A stretch of 64,000 bases of DNA. It comes from Achromobacter xylosoxidans (GTDB lineage Bacteria > Pseudomonadota > Gammaproteobacteria > Burkholderiales > Burkholderiaceae_B). Positions 16,431-25,495 of this stretch are shown one piece after another. The stretch is from positions 5,394,001 to 5,458,000 of the forward strand of contig NZ_LN831029.1 in NCBI RefSeq assembly GCF_001457475.1, given 5' to 3'. Below the pieces are notes generated by a model. That model had not been told where the DNA came from. It searched no databases and worked only from the letters and a program-made list of their open reading frames with translations. Each line of letters begins with the position of its first letter. The stretch's first letter is position 1. The translations under genes were made by a program, and so were the position numbers.

Positions 16431-17225
16431 TCAGATCAACGCGCGGCGGATGCGGGCCGACGCCATATCGATCACGACCACGAAGCCGACGATGATGATC
16501 ATCACCGCGCAGGTTTCCGCATAGCGGAAGCTGCGGATGATTTCCCACAGCACCGTGCCGATGCCGCCGGCGCCGACGATGCCCACCACCGAGGCCGAGC
16601 GCACGTTCGACTCGAAGCGGTACAGCGAGTACGAGATCCACAGCGGCAGCACCTGCGGGATCACGCCATAGACGATCTCTTCGAGCGCGTTGGCGCCGGT
16701 GGCGCGCACGCCCTCGACCGGGCGCGGGTCGATGGCCTCGACCGCCTCGGAAAACAACTTGGCCAGCACGCCGGTGGTGTGCACCCACAACGCCAGCACG
16801 CCGGCGAAGGGCCCCAGGCCCACCGCCACGATGAACAGCATCGCGAACACCATTTCATTGATGGCGCGGCAGGCGTCCATCAGGCGCCGCATCGGTTGGT
16901 AGACCCAGGCCGGCACCATGTTCGACGAACACAGCAGCCCCAGCGGCACGGCCACCACGATCGCCAGGAACGTGCCCCACACCGCGATCTGCACCGTCAC
17001 GATCATCTCGTCCAGGTACATGCGCCAGTCGCGGAAATTGGGCGGAAAGAAGTCGGCCGCGAACTGGGCCATGTTGCCCGAGTCCCGCAACAGGTCCAGC
17101 GGCCGCATGTCGGCGCCGCGCCAGGACATCACCAGCAGCGCCAGCACGAAGGCCCATACGAGCAGGACCGGCAGCGACGAGCGCGGCGCGGCGGGGGAAC
17201 GGGAAGAAGGCACGGCCAGGGTCAT
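16431..17225 (-). CDS. phnE: Phosphonate ABC transporter permease PhnE
   Basis: A 264-residue inner-membrane permease with about six hydrophobic segments. The ABC-permease EAA-type loop is seen in '[26 protein letters not shown]' near residue 175. The N-terminal signal-anchor segment '[13 protein letters not shown]' is clear. With PhnD and PhnC it forms the phosphonate importer. ATG 17225 starts 77 bp after phnD, in the order phnC-phnD-phnE. The in-frame extension to 17300 is proline/alanine-rich and unlikely to be real. Confidence 0.93.
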   Translation of the reverse strand: MTLAVPSSRSPAAPRSSLPVLLVWAFVLALLVMSWRGADMRPLDLLRDSGNMAQFAADFFPPNFRDWRMYLDEMIVTVQIAVWGTFLAIVVAVPLGLLCSSNMVPAWVYQPMRRLMDACRAINEMVFAMLFIVAVGLGPFAGVLALWVHTTGVLAKLFSEAVEAIDPRPVEGVRATGANALEEIVYGVIPQVLPLWISYSLYRFESNVRSASVVGIVGAGGIGTVLWEIIRSFRYAETCAVMIIIVGFVVVIDMASARIRRALI

Positions 17226-17302
17226 GGGGATTCCGGAATAGAAAAATCGGATGGACGCGGCGCCGGCGCTTGACGGGCAAGCGCCGGCGCCGCGTGGCAT
17301 CG

Positions 17303-18283
17303 TTACTGCTTGGCGGTCGGCTGGCCCAGGCTGGCCAGCTTGGCGTCCAGCTCGGCCAGCTGCTTCTGCTTCTCGGCCTGGCCGATGGTGGCATCGGCCT
17401 CGATCTTGGCCTTTTCACGCGCCAGTTCGATCTGGCGGATCGGCACCAACTGCTGGTTGTCCGAGGCGCGGAAGCCCTGGTAGGTCAGCGCCTTCAGGTT
17501 GGCCATCTCGCGCGCGGCGTCCTTGCCCTTGCCGTAGTTGACGAAGAAGTCGCGGATCTTGGCCTTCATGTCGGCCGGCAGGTCGGTGCGCATGACCAGC
17601 GGATCGGCCGGGATCAGCGGCGACTTCCACAGGATGCGCACGCTGTCGTTGGCGTCCTTGCCGGTGCTCAGGCGATAGCGCTCCAGCGCCTCGGTGTTGT
17701 TGACGGCCACGTCGACCTGCTTGTTGATCACCGACAGCAGGTTGGTCTCGTGGTTGCTGACGCGCACGGCCTTGAAGAAGGTCTTGGGCTCGATCTTGTT
17801 GGCGGCCCACAGGTAGTAGCCGGGCACGGCGGTGCCCGAGGTCGAGTTGGGATCGCCGGCGCCGTAGGTCAGCTGGCCGCGGCGCTTGAGCAGGTCGTCC
17901 AGGCTCTTGATGTCGCTGTCCTTGTTGACGATCAGCAACGACCAGTAGCCCGGGTTGCCGTCCTTGTCGATCACCGAGGCGAACACTTCGCCGCTGGCGC
18001 GGTCCACGGCTTCGATCGCAGACTTGTTGCCGTACCAGGCCAGCTGCACCTTGTTGAAGCGCATGCCTTCGATGATGCCGGCGTAGTCGGAAGCGAAGAA
18101 CGGCTTGACCGGCACGCCGATGGCGCGGCTCAGGTCGTCGATGACGGGCTGCCACACCGACTTCAGATTGGTCGACGACTCCGTCGAAATGATGCCGAAG
18201 TTCAACGGCTTGGCCTCTTGCGCATGGACTTGCGTGGACAAGGCGGCAGCGGCGATCAGGGCAACAAAGGTTCTGCGTAGCAT
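17303..18283 (-). CDS. phnD: Phosphonate ABC transporter substrate-binding protein PhnD
   Basis: A 326-residue periplasmic phosphonate-binding protein with a Sec signal peptide of about 22 residues ('[11 protein letters not shown]'). Core PhnD text includes '[24 protein letters not shown]', '[27 protein letters not shown]' and '[18 protein letters not shown]'. The C-terminus adds a Lys/Glu-rich helical extension ('[20 protein letters not shown]') that looks coiled. It lies 29 bp downstream of phnC. ATG 18283 sits just after an appropriate purine-rich stretch. Confidence 0.94.
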   Translation of the reverse strand: MLRRTFVALIAAAALSTQVHAQEAKPLNFGIISTESSTNLKSVWQPVIDDLSRAIGVPVKPFFASDYAGIIEGMRFNKVQLAWYGNKSAIEAVDRASGEVFASVIDKDGNPGYWSLLIVNKDSDIKSLDDLLKRRGQLTYGAGDPNSTSGTAVPGYYLWAANKIEPKTFFKAVRVSNHETNLLSVINKQVDVAVNNTEALERYRLSTGKDANDSVRILWKSPLIPADPLVMRTDLPADMKAKIRDFFVNYGKGKDAAREMANLKALTYQGFRASDNQQLVPIRQIELAREKAKIEADATIGQAEKQKQLAELDAKLASLGQPTAKQ

Positions 18284-18312
18284 GGAAAGCTCCGGGTAGG
18301 GAACGGGTAAGG

Positions 18313-19155
18313 TCAGGCCGCGCAGGCCTGTCGGGAAAGCGGCGCCAGGCCCGGCATGGGCAGGACCTGCGGCGTGTATTCGGGAAGCAGCTCGCTCAAT
18401 TCCGAGCCGTACAGGTCGCGCAGCATGGCCGGCGTCAGCTCGGCCGAGGGACCGTCGTAGACCACCTTGCCATGGCGCAGCGCCACCACCCGCGGGCAGT
18501 AGCGCAGGGCGACATCGACCTGGTGCAGCGAGACCACCACGGCCACCTTGCGGCTGCGATTGATCTGCGCCAGCGTGTCCATCACGCGACGTGACGATTC
18601 CGGATCGAGCGAGGCGATCGGCTCGTCGGCCAGGATCACGCGGGCGTTCTGCACCAGGGTGCGGGCGATGGCGGCGCGCTGCTGCTGGCCGCCGGACAGC
18701 GTCGAAGCGCGCTGAAATTCGTAGTCGTCTATACCAACCTGGGCAAGCGCGTCGAGCCCCTGGCGCACTTCGGCCCGCAGGAACACGCGCGTCAGGCTGC
18801 GCCACATCGGCACGCGCGGCAGCAGGCCGGTCAGCACGTTGGTGATCACCGGCAGGCGGCCCACCAGGTTGAATTGCTGGAACACGAAGCCGATGCCGGC
18901 GCGGGCGCCGCGCACATTGCGCGACAGGCGGCCGTGGCGCTGGATCAGTTGGCCATTGACGGTCACGCTGCCCTGCCCGGCGTCGCCCACCACGAAGCCG
19001 GCCAGGTGGCGCAGCAGAGTGGACTTGCCGGAGCCCGAGGCGCCCAGCAGTGCCACCATCTCGCCGTCGGCCACGCGCAGGTCGACGTTGTCCAGCGCCC
19101 GCGCGCCGGGATGGAAGGACTTGCTCAGCCCCTGTACTTCGATGGCGTAGGTCAT
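18313..19155 (-). CDS. phnC: Phosphonate ABC transporter ATPase PhnC
   Basis: A 280-residue ATPase of the phosphonate importer with Walker A 'GASGSGKST' (38-46), signature 'TLSGGQQQR', Walker B '[12 protein letters not shown]' and '[16 protein letters not shown]', the PhnC form of the H-loop. It is first in the leftward phnCDE operon. Upstream is a Pho-box-like pair of repeats with a -10 at the expected spacing, so phosphate starvation through PhoB probably induces it. The long in-frame extension upstream (to 19773) overlaps the opposite-strand GFA gene and is not used. Confidence 0.94.
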   Translation of the reverse strand: MTYAIEVQGLSKSFHPGARALDNVDLRVADGEMVALLGASGSGKSTLLRHLAGFVVGDAGQGSVTVNGQLIQRHGRLSRNVRGARAGIGFVFQQFNLVGRLPVITNVLTGLLPRVPMWRSLTRVFLRAEVRQGLDALAQVGIDDYEFQRASTLSGGQQQRAAIARTLVQNARVILADEPIASLDPESSRRVMDTLAQINRSRKVAVVVSLHQVDVALRYCPRVVALRHGKVVYDGPSAELTPAMLRDLYGSELSELLPEYTPQVLPMPGLAPLSRQACAA

Positions 19156-19187
19156 CGTTGAATCCCCTTGGTCTGGTTCATTCGCGC

Positions 19188-19221
19188 ATTCTGTTTTCGC
19201 GGCATGACAACGCGATGACCC
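19188..19221 (-). promoter_or_regulatory. Pho-box-like promoter of phnCDE
   Basis: Reading leftward, GGGTCAT (19215-19221), a 4-bp spacer and TTGTCAT (19204-19210) match 11 of 14 positions of the PhoB repeats. Ten bases later is CAGAAT (19188-19193), a -10-like hexamer. This is the same geometry as the site near phnG. It lies about 50 bp before phnC. Confidence 0.6.
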
Positions 19222-19353
19222 GGGGATCGAATCATTTGGCGGAAAATAGGGGCCATGGCAACCAACTGAAAGACATCCGTCATATATGGCCGCGCCGCTG
19301 TCGCGGGCCCCGGGTATATTCAAGGCATCCCCTCTTCCCGACAGGCGGTCATC

Positions 19354-19785
19354 ATGCTCAACGGTTCCTGCCTCTGCGGCCGCGTTGCCTACCAGATCAC
19401 CGGCCCGCTCACCGACGCCCTCAATTGCCATTGCGCCATGTGCCGCAAGTCGCACGGCGCCGCGTTCCGCAGCCGCGCCACGGTGCAGGCCGCCGACTTC
19501 GCCTGGACCAAGGGGGAAAACCACGTCACCTGGTACTGCTCGTCGCCCGGCAACTACCGCGGCTTCTGCGAGGCCTGCGGCACGCCGCTGCTCAGCCGCT
19601 TCGACCAGACGCCCGACATCTACGGCCTGCCGCTGGGCGCCCTGGACGACGACCCGGGCATCAGGCCGTCCGCGCATTGCCACGTCGCCAGCAAGGCGCC
19701 GTGGTTCGACATCACCGACAACCTGCCGCGCTATCCGGGGGCCTATGAAGATGCCGAAGCGGCCTTGCCCCACGCGGTTACATAA
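19354..19785 (+). CDS. GFA-family (glutathione-dependent formaldehyde-activating/CENP-V) protein
   Basis: A 143-residue zinc-binding protein of the GFA/CENP-V fold. The metal ligands are visible as 'SCLCGRVAY' near the start, '[15 protein letters not shown]' near residue 25 and '[13 protein letters not shown]' near residue 73. Members are usually annotated as glutathione-dependent formaldehyde-activating enzymes, but only a few have been proven. The start at ATG 19354 fits the family. It is a single gene between phnC and the ArsR-SRPBCC operon. Confidence 0.88.
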   Translation: MLNGSCLCGRVAYQITGPLTDALNCHCAMCRKSHGAAFRSRATVQAADFAWTKGENHVTWYCSSPGNYRGFCEACGTPLLSRFDQTPDIYGLPLGALDDDPGIRPSAHCHVASKAPWFDITDNLPRYPGAYEDAEAALPHAVT

Positions 19786-19787
19786 AA

Positions 19788-19846
19788 TTCAACCAAACAG
19801 TTGAATTCGATATGAACGGCAGGCTATATTCAACCCTATGGTTGAA
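19788..19846. promoter_or_regulatory. Two-site ArsR operator and promoter
   Basis: TTCAACCAAACAGTTGAA (19788-19805) and TTCAACCCTATGGTTGAA (19829-19846) are paired 18-bp palindromes sharing outer TTCAAC and GTTGAA. A -35 TTGAAT (19801-19806) and -10 TATATT (19825-19830), 18 bp apart, lie within them. Transcription would start at about 19837-19838, the A of the ArsR ATG, and the second palindrome spans that start. This looks like tight autorepression by the ArsR protein. Confidence 0.65.
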
Positions 19847-20197
19847 TCAATGCCTTCCTCCCTCGATGCCGTCTTTCGCGCGCTGGCCGACCCCACGCGC
19901 CGCGACATGCTGCAAAGCCTGGCGGGCGGAGACCGGACCATCGGTGAACTGGCCGCGCCCCTGCGCATGAGTTTCGCCGGCGCCTCCAAGCACGTGCAGG
20001 CGCTGGAACGGGCCGGCCTGCTGCGGCGCACCGTCAAGGGCCGCAGCCACGTGTGCAGCCTCGAGCCGGCCCCCATGGCCGAAGCCATGCAATGGCTGCG
20101 TTTCTACGAACATTTCTGGTCGGGCAGGCTGGACGCGCTTGAAGCCGCGCTGGCCGCCCATGCGCCCCGGCCGGACTCCCCCGGAGAGCCAACATGA
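19838..20197 (+). CDS. ArsR-family transcriptional regulator
   Basis: A 119-residue winged-helix repressor: 'FRALADPTRRDMLQSLAGGDRTIGELAAPLRMSFAGASKHVQALERAGLL' covers most of the domain. No metal-binding cysteine pair is present, so it is the non-metal type that often pairs with SRPBCC proteins. The first ATG (19838) lies inside an operator and near the predicted transcript start, so the message may be leaderless. ATG 19850 is the alternative and neither has a good Shine-Dalgarno. It is cotranscribed with the SRPBCC gene, which it overlaps by 4 bp. Confidence 0.9.
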   Translation: MVESMPSSLDAVFRALADPTRRDMLQSLAGGDRTIGELAAPLRMSFAGASKHVQALERAGLLRRTVKGRSHVCSLEPAPMAEAMQWLRFYEHFWSGRLDALEAALAAHAPRPDSPGEPT

Positions 20198-20733
20198 GTG
20201 AATACGGTGTCGTCACCAGCCCCACGTCCCTCTGCTTTACCCGCGTGCTGCCCGCCAGCGTCGAACGGGTCTGGGCCTTCCTGACCGAATCCGACAAGCG
20301 CGGCCTGTGGCTGGCGACCGGCGACATGGAATTGCGCGAAGGCGGCGGCGTTACGCTGCGTTTCGTCCATGCCGACCTGTCGTCCGTGGCCGAGCCCACC
20401 CCCGAGCCATACAGGCCGTACGAGAACGGCGTCACCACCCACGGCGTCATCACGCGTTGCGAGCCGCCGCGGCTGCTGGCATTCACCTGGGGAGGCTCGC
20501 CCGGCGAACCGTCCGAAGTGACGTTCGAACTGTCCCCACAAGGGGACGACACCCGCTTGGTGCTGACCCATCGCAAACTGGCTTCGCGTGCCGGCATGAT
20601 CGACGTAGCCGGCGGCTGGCATACGCATCTGGGAGTACTGTCGGCCCGCCTGGCGGGGCGCGAACCGGGCCCCTTCTGGTCGGCGCTGTTGCGCTGGGAA
20701 GCCGACTACCAGGCGCGCATCCCCGCGCAATGA
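20194..20733 (+). CDS. SRPBCC/AHSA1-domain protein
   Basis: A 179-residue START-like hydrophobic-ligand-binding protein. It has the AHSA1 pattern: 'FTRVLPASVERVWAFLTESDKRGLWL' at the start, a central beta sheet with 'TWGGSPGEPSEVTFELSPQGDDTRLVLTH', and a C-terminal helix with 'GGWHTHLGVLSARL'. The ligand is unknown. It overlaps the ArsR gene by ATGA. In many genomes this pair is cotranscribed and the SRPBCC protein follows its regulator. The ATG at 20194 is supported by the coupling. Confidence 0.88.
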   Translation: MSEYGVVTSPTSLCFTRVLPASVERVWAFLTESDKRGLWLATGDMELREGGGVTLRFVHADLSSVAEPTPEPYRPYENGVTTHGVITRCEPPRLLAFTWGGSPGEPSEVTFELSPQGDDTRLVLTHRKLASRAGMIDVAGGWHTHLGVLSARLAGREPGPFWSALLRWEADYQARIPAQ

Positions 20734-21250
20734 AAAGCCGGTCAGTCGTTCAATAGCAACTATCACGCCACGAAGCCGGATAAAAACTGGCTAATCATTG
20801 CGCTTTGCAGTAACATAAGTGCGTGATTTTTCCGCAAAAACCGGGCTTCGTTCACGTCGAGCGCCTACCCGCAGTTACTACGGGCCATGCCGGACTTTCG
20901 CCTGGCATACCTGCGACGCTGCAACCGGTTTTCTTGGGTGAAACCTGCCCCTGGCCCATGGCGCAACCCGCGCCGCGCGCCGTTGCAGCAGACACTCCAA
21001 CCCGCTTCTTCCGGCGACGCGCCACAAGCGCCAACCCGCGACCAAGCTGCGCATCGCGCGCACACTGCCCTCGCGGCGCGAGTATCCGTCATTTCAGACA
21101 TCCACTCGGGATGCCATGGCCCATACCCGCGCTTGCCCGGACGTTTTACGTTCAACCGCTGGACCTGGCTATCAGAGTCCGACGCGCTCGCCGCTCCGGT
21201 GGCGCGCCATGCCGACGGCATGGCGGCGCGTATTGATCAAGGAGTAGAGA
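20734..21250 (+). other. Long non-coding stretch upstream of infA
   Basis: About 517 bases between the SRPBCC gene and infA. The one long rightward frame (20823-21236) has no recognisable protein text or ribosome-binding site and was rejected. The left part (20740-20860) is AT-rich and may hold a promoter. A near-perfect palindrome, CGCCATGCCG (21205-21214) with CGGCATGGCG (21216-21225), lies 25 bp before the infA start. It could be a long 5' leader or a small RNA. Confidence 0.4.
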
Positions 21251-21514
21251 ATGGCTAAAGAAGAACTCATCGAACTGGATGGCATCGTTGACGAAGTGCT
21301 GCCCGATAGCCGCTACCGCGTCACCCTGGATAACGGCATCGAAGTGGGCGCCTACGCCTCCGGCCGCATCCGCAAGCACCGCATCCGCATCCTGGCCGGT
21401 GACCGCGTCACCCTGGAAATGTCGCCGTACGACCTGACCAAGGGCCGCATCAACTTCCGCCACAAGGATGAGCGCGGCCCCGCCCCGAGCCGTCCCCAGC
21501 AGCATCGCCGCTGA
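21251..21514 (+). CDS. infA: Translation initiation factor IF-1 (infA)
   Basis: An 87-residue S1/OB-fold protein that occupies the A site during initiation. The text is diagnostic: '[29 protein letters not shown]', '[27 protein letters not shown]'. It carries a C-terminal extension '[14 protein letters not shown]' beyond the usual 72 residues, as in the second IF-1 of some Betaproteobacteria. AAGGAG (21239-21244) gives a strong Shine-Dalgarno. Most of the family's ribosomal-operon copies sit elsewhere, so this is probably an accessory paralogue. A long leader precedes it. Confidence 0.9.
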   Translation: MAKEELIELDGIVDEVLPDSRYRVTLDNGIEVGAYASGRIRKHRIRILAGDRVTLEMSPYDLTKGRINFRHKDERGPAPSRPQQHRR

Positions 21515-21676
21515 GAAACCGCGGGGCCGGCATGTGCCGGCCTTCCGCCCCGCCCTGGCGCGCCACGCGGCCTTAAGCCCGCCCGCGCGCTGCCGTAGTA
21601 ATGCGCAAGACCCCGGTTCGTGAAAGAATGGCGCTCCGCCCGGCGCCCGGCCCGGCGGCAACGCATACGCAGCAAG

Positions 21677-22003
21677 ATGGATCTGACCCAGGAACTGAAG
21701 GAAGCCGCCGACCAGCTCTCCCTGACGCGAAGACGCTTCGCCAAGGGGGAAGAAGGCCTGCGCCTGCTGCATCAGTCGCGCGAGGCGTTCATCAACAGCC
21801 TGCGCAATACCGGCCTGACCTACGCCGAGGCCAAGACCAAGTACGACAACTGCCTGGATGACCAGGAAGTGCAGTTGCACGACATGCTGGAAAAGATGCG
21901 CTACGCCGAGCGCATGCACCAGTACATCCTGCACCGCATCGCGCTGCAGCAGTCGCAGGATGCCGCAGCGCTGCGGCCCGAGCAGGCCGCCGCCCCCGCC
22001 TGA
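21677..22003 (+). CDS. Conserved hypothetical coiled-coil protein
   Basis: A 108-residue soluble protein, mostly predicted helix and rich in Glu, Gln, Arg and Leu ('DLTQELKEAADQLSLTRRRFAKGEEGLRLLHQ'-type text). There is no signal peptide or known motif. ATG 21677 is preferred because the in-frame region upstream to 21620 is arginine-rich and lacks a Shine-Dalgarno. It lies between infA and the M23 peptidase and is convergent with the latter. Function unknown. Confidence 0.6.
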   Translation: MDLTQELKEAADQLSLTRRRFAKGEEGLRLLHQSREAFINSLRNTGLTYAEAKTKYDNCLDDQEVQLHDMLEKMRYAERMHQYILHRIALQQSQDAAALRPEQAAAPA

Positions 22004-22017
22004 GGACGCCGCCCCCG

Positions 22018-22902
22018 TCAGGGCTTGAAGGCGCCGATGAAGATCGCGGGATCGACCCGCGCATCGTTCAGGCTGACATTCCAGTGCAAGTGCGGCCCCG
22101 TGGCGCGGCCGGTGGCCCCGACCTTGCCGACCACGCCGCCGCGCGCAACGCTATCGCCCACCTTCACGTCGATCGCCGACATGTGGCAGAACATGCTGAC
22201 GAAGCCCTGCCCATGGTCCAGGAAGACCGTCTTGCCGTTGAAGAAGTAATCCCCCACCAGCGACACCACGCCCGCGGCCGGCGCCTTGATCGGCGTGCCG
22301 GCCGGCACCGCGAAATCCAGCCCGGAATGCGGATTGCGCTCTTCGCCGTTGAAGAAGCGGCGCAGGCCGAACGGACTGGACAGGCGGCCGCCGCTGACCG
22401 GCCGGTCCAGCAGCACGTTGCTGGGCGTGACGCCAGCGCGGTAGGCGCGGTTGGCCGCGCTCTGCTCGGCCATTTCGCGCTCGATGCGCTTCATGTCGTC
22501 GGGATCGGGATTGACCTGGCGCGGGTTCTTCAGCGTGATGTGCTGGGCCACGTATTCCTTGGCGCCCACCGTGAAGGGCAACTGGCGCGAGCCGCCGGCG
22601 TCGCGCACGGTGACCTCCTGCGGGCCGGGCTTGACCGCCAGCGGGATGCCGACCACGGCGATCCATTGCTTGCCGTCTTCGCGCACCACCAGCACGCGGC
22701 GGTCGCGGTAGGTGACCTCGGGCGCCGTCGCGGCGTCGCCCAGCGCCAGCACGGCCACGCCGCCCGGCACCGGTGCGTTGAGCTTGCGGCTGATGTAGCC
22801 GCCCGCCTGCGCGGCGGGCGCCTGTCTGGCGCGGGCCGGCAGCGCCAGGCATACCGCCGCCGCGGCCAGGCCCAGCCGCAGCATGTCTCGGCGTTGCGGC
22901 AT
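22018..22902 (-). CDS. M23-family (LytM) metallopeptidase
   Basis: A 294-residue exported protein with an N-terminal signal ('LRLGLAAAAVCLALPARA'). The C-terminal M23 domain has zinc ligands in 'HSGLDF' (His192, Asp196) and 'GPHLHW' (His271, His273), plus His240 in 'FCHMSA'. All catalytic ligands are present, so it is a likely peptidoglycan endopeptidase rather than a degenerate activator. The start ATG at 22902 overlaps the lipoprotein stop by one base (TGATG), so the two genes form an operon in which the lipoprotein comes first. Confidence 0.9.
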   Translation of the reverse strand: MPQRRDMLRLGLAAAAVCLALPARARQAPAAQAGGYISRKLNAPVPGGVAVLALGDAATAPEVTYRDRRVLVVREDGKQWIAVVGIPLAVKPGPQEVTVRDAGGSRQLPFTVGAKEYVAQHITLKNPRQVNPDPDDMKRIEREMAEQSAANRAYRAGVTPSNVLLDRPVSGGRLSSPFGLRRFFNGEERNPHSGLDFAVPAGTPIKAPAAGVVSLVGDYFFNGKTVFLDHGQGFVSMFCHMSAIDVKVGDSVARGGVVGKVGATGRATGPHLHWNVSLNDARVDPAIFIGAFKP

Positions 22903-23249
22903 CACTGTTGCAGGCAGAGGTTGGCGGGTTCGATCAAGGTCTGGTCGCGCCGCGCGATGCGGGTCGACAGACGGGCCTCGGTCTTGCCCTTCCAGGTGGT
23001 GGTGGTCAGCACCGCCTCGACGCCCAGGCTGTCCGACTGGATCAGCTCGAAGCCGTTGCGCACCGTCTTGCGTTCGAAATTCACGTCCAGGCTCTTCCAG
23101 GCGTCGGCCACGCAGTTGGTGTAGTCCTCGGCCGTGCGCTGGGTCGAGCCGTAGAACACCGGATCACGCTGGCGGACGTCTTTGACGTTGGCGCACGCCG
23201 ACACGGCAAGCACGGCGGCGGCAAGGGACAAGGCGGTACGGACCTTCAT
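22902..23249 (-). CDS. Small lipoprotein of unknown function
   Basis: A 115-residue predicted lipoprotein. It starts 'MKVRTALSLAAAVLAVSACANV', with a lipobox (AVSAC) and Cys at residue 19. The mature part is beta-rich with a C-terminal Cys. ATG 23249 opens a clear signal sequence; the upstream in-frame extension to 23288 does not. It is translationally coupled to the M23 peptidase, so a cell-envelope role is likely, but no family is recognised. Confidence 0.7.
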   Translation of the reverse strand: MKVRTALSLAAAVLAVSACANVKDVRQRDPVFYGSTQRTAEDYTNCVADAWKSLDVNFERKTVRNGFELIQSDSLGVEAVLTTTTWKGKTEARLSTRIARRDQTLIEPANLCLQQ

Positions 23250-23288
23250 ATCGGGACTCTCTGGCAATGAATGGAAAGAGGCGGCCAA

Positions 23289-23936
23289 CTATACCGCAGC
23301 GTCCGGCGACGGTTGCGGACGGCGCGCCGACTTGGGGCGGAAGGCCGCGATGACCTCGGGATGGGTCTCGGCGTAGGGGCCGCCGATCAGATCGATGCAG
23401 TAGGGAATGGCCGCGAAGATGCCCGCCGCCAGCACCGTGCCGTCATCGGCCTTCAGGCCTTCGAGGGTTTCGCGGATCGCCTTGGGCTGGCCCGGCAGGT
23501 TGACGATCAGGGCGGCGTGCGATGGCCGTTCGCGGATGACGGCGACCTGCCGCGACAGGATCGCCGTGGGCACGAAGCGCAGGCTGATCTGGCGCATCTG
23601 TTCGCCGAAGCCCGGCATTTCCTTGGTGCCGACCGCCAGCGTGGCCTCGGGCGTGACATCGCGCCGCGCCGGGCCGGTGCCGCCGGTGGTCAGGACCAGG
23701 TCGCAGCCGCAGGTGTCGACCAGTTCGATCAGGGTGTCGGAAATGCGCCCCGCCTCGTCGGGAATCAGCCGCTCCACGGCCTGCCACGGCGAAGCCAGCG
23801 CCCCGCCCAGCCATTCGCGCAACGCCGGCAACCCCTGGTCCTGGTAGGCGCCGGTCGAGGCGCGGTCGGAAATCGACACCAGGCCGATGATCAGTTCGTC
23901 GGGGTGGCGGCGGGCGATGCGGACAGGAGCGGTCAT
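23289..23936 (-). CDS. mog: Molybdopterin adenylyltransferase Mog
   Basis: A 215-residue enzyme that adenylates molybdopterin for metal insertion. The MoaB/Mog fold text is clear: 'LIIGLVSISDRASTGAYQDQGLPAL', 'TTGGTGPARRDVTPEAT', 'GEQMRQISLRFVPTAILSRQ' and 'NLPGQPKAIRETLEGL'. The start MTAPVRIA is at 23936. It stands alone, is upstream of the lipoprotein/M23 pair on the same strand, and is divergent from the DltD-like gene. Confidence 0.92.
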   Translation of the reverse strand: MTAPVRIARRHPDELIIGLVSISDRASTGAYQDQGLPALREWLGGALASPWQAVERLIPDEAGRISDTLIELVDTCGCDLVLTTGGTGPARRDVTPEATLAVGTKEMPGFGEQMRQISLRFVPTAILSRQVAVIRERPSHAALIVNLPGQPKAIRETLEGLKADDGTVLAAGIFAAIPYCIDLIGGPYAETHPEVIAAFRPKSARRPQPSPDAAV

Positions 23937-24201
23937 GGGCAGGCGGGGCGTGGAGTGGGCGGATGGCGGCAACCACCGTCCCGGCGGGCCGGGACGCGGT
24001 CAATCCTGGTAATCCAGGAGTCCGCCAGACAAGGATGCTAGCGCATTCTCCCCCCTTGGGCCCGCGGACGGGCCTGCCGTCCCTGTGGCAAAAAGGGGAA
24101 TCCCCGGGTTTGCGCGCTTGTATCGGTCATGGGCGCTGGATAACATCCGCTCACAATCTTCCCTTCCACCCCGACCCGCGCGCCGCGCCTCCTGGTTCCT
24201 C

Positions 24202-25326
24202 ATGTTCAAACGCACACTCGGGCAGCATGCGCTGGCGGCGGCGCTGGCCTTGACGGTCGCGCTGGCCGCGGGCCTGGGCGCCTGGCACGGGCTGGCCCTG
24301 CGCACCGGCCCGGCGCCGGACGCGGCAACGGGCGTCTACATCCACAACCTCGGCAATACCCTGCAGGACCAGACCCGCAACCTGTCGCGCCTGAGCCAGG
24401 CGCTGCGCACCGGCGACCGGCTGGTGGTGATGGGGTCGTCGGAACTCACCAGCACCGACCTGCGCTTCGTGCCCTACCGTTTCCTGGCCGATGAATTGCG
24501 CATGCCGGTCATGGCCTACGGCCATTCGGGCTTCCAGTCGCTCGGCATGCAACTGGTGCTGGCGGCGCTGGCCGACGACCTGTCGCCGGCCTCGCGCGTG
24601 GTGATCATGGTATCGCCAGGCTGGTTCGATGGCGACGGCGGCCTGGGGCCGGACGAATTCCGCGAACATGCCAATCCCCTGCTGCCGCGCCTGGTGCGCC
24701 AGCCCGAGGGCCGCGAGCAACTGGCGCGCTGGCTGCGCGACAAGGGCGATGCCCGGGTGGCGTGGTCGATGGCCGCCGAGCAGGCCTATGTGTTCCGCCA
24801 GCGGCTGGTCGACCTGTGGACGCCGGCCCATGCCGCCCCGGCGCCCGAGACCGAAGCGGCGGGCCCGGCGGCGGCCGCCCGGGTGGTCGACTGGGACGCC
24901 CTGGCGCGCGAGGCGCAGGAAGCCGAACAGGCGCGGATGGCGCGCAACCGCTACGCCGTGCGCGACGATTTCTTCGACAAATACCTGCAGGCCGTCCCGG
25001 CCGGCGGCAAGACCGCCTTCCTGCCGCGGCCGCTGACCGGCAAGGACGAATTGCGCGAACTGGAGGCGCTGATGCGGTTGCTGCGCAACCATGGCGTCAA
25101 CGCGCTGTTCGTGATGCAGCCGCTGCACCCGCTGGTGTTCAAGGACCTGGACCGCTTCGCCCCGATCCAGCGCCAGGTCGACGCGCTGTGCGCGCGCTAC
25201 GCCATGGCCTGCATGAACATGTACGACGCCCCCTACGAGATCGGCACCCTGCGCGACGTGCAGCACCTGGGCGAACTGGGCTGGCTGCGTGTCAACCAGC
25301 GCATCGCCGAGGTCTTCCGCCCGTGA
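24202..25326 (+). CDS. DltD-like envelope acyltransferase
   Basis: A 374-residue membrane-anchored protein with an N-terminal hydrophobic anchor at about 8-30 and a long extracytoplasmic domain. It matches the DltD family, which transfers D-alanine to cell-envelope polymers. 'VVMGSSELTS' (Ser at about 79-80) and the C-terminal 'RDVQHLGELGW' (Asp at about 352, His at about 355) fit the SGNH-like Ser-Asp-His triad. It starts at ATG 24202, after an AT-rich stretch. It is followed 43 bp on by a DltX-like gene. No DltA, DltB or DltC gene is adjacent, so it is an orphan pair. Confidence 0.85.
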   Translation: MFKRTLGQHALAAALALTVALAAGLGAWHGLALRTGPAPDAATGVYIHNLGNTLQDQTRNLSRLSQALRTGDRLVVMGSSELTSTDLRFVPYRFLADELRMPVMAYGHSGFQSLGMQLVLAALADDLSPASRVVIMVSPGWFDGDGGLGPDEFREHANPLLPRLVRQPEGREQLARWLRDKGDARVAWSMAAEQAYVFRQRLVDLWTPAHAAPAPETEAAGPAAAARVVDWDALAREAQEAEQARMARNRYAVRDDFFDKYLQAVPAGGKTAFLPRPLTGKDELRELEALMRLLRNHGVNALFVMQPLHPLVFKDLDRFAPIQRQVDALCARYAMACMNMYDAPYEIGTLRDVQHLGELGWLRVNQRIAEVFRP

Positions 25327-25369
25327 ACCCGTTCCCCGATACCCCTTCCCTGGCCAAGGACGCCGCGCG

Positions 25370-25495
25370 ATGAGAAAAACCCTGTGGCTGTGCCTGCTCT
25401 ACCTGGGCCTGCTGGCGGTCATGATGATCCAGGCCGACACGTCGGCCAATCTGGGCAAGCCGCTGGAAATCGAGTTCCAGTACCAGAAGTTCTAG
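25370..25495 (+). CDS. DltX-like small membrane protein (C-terminal FxYxxF)
   Basis: A 41-residue protein with one transmembrane helix (about residues 4-22, 'TLWLCLLYLGLLAVMM') and an extracytoplasmic tail ending 'FQYQKF'. DltX of Gram-positive dlt operons has the same layout: a single helix and a C-terminal FxYxxF motif whose Tyr is proposed to carry D-alanine between the MBOAT protein DltB and DltD. AAGGA (25356-25360) sits 9 nt before the ATG. Position directly after dltD supports the call. A perfect 13-bp hairpin begins at its stop codon. It is shorter than usual annotation thresholds and easily missed. Confidence 0.75.
   Translation: MRKTLWLCLLYLGLLAVMMIQADTSANLGKPLEIEFQYQKF

Noticed and set aside
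20823..21236. A 137-codon rightward frame before infA
   Set aside because: No Shine-Dalgarno or domain, and an unbalanced Pro/Arg composition; treated as non-coding.
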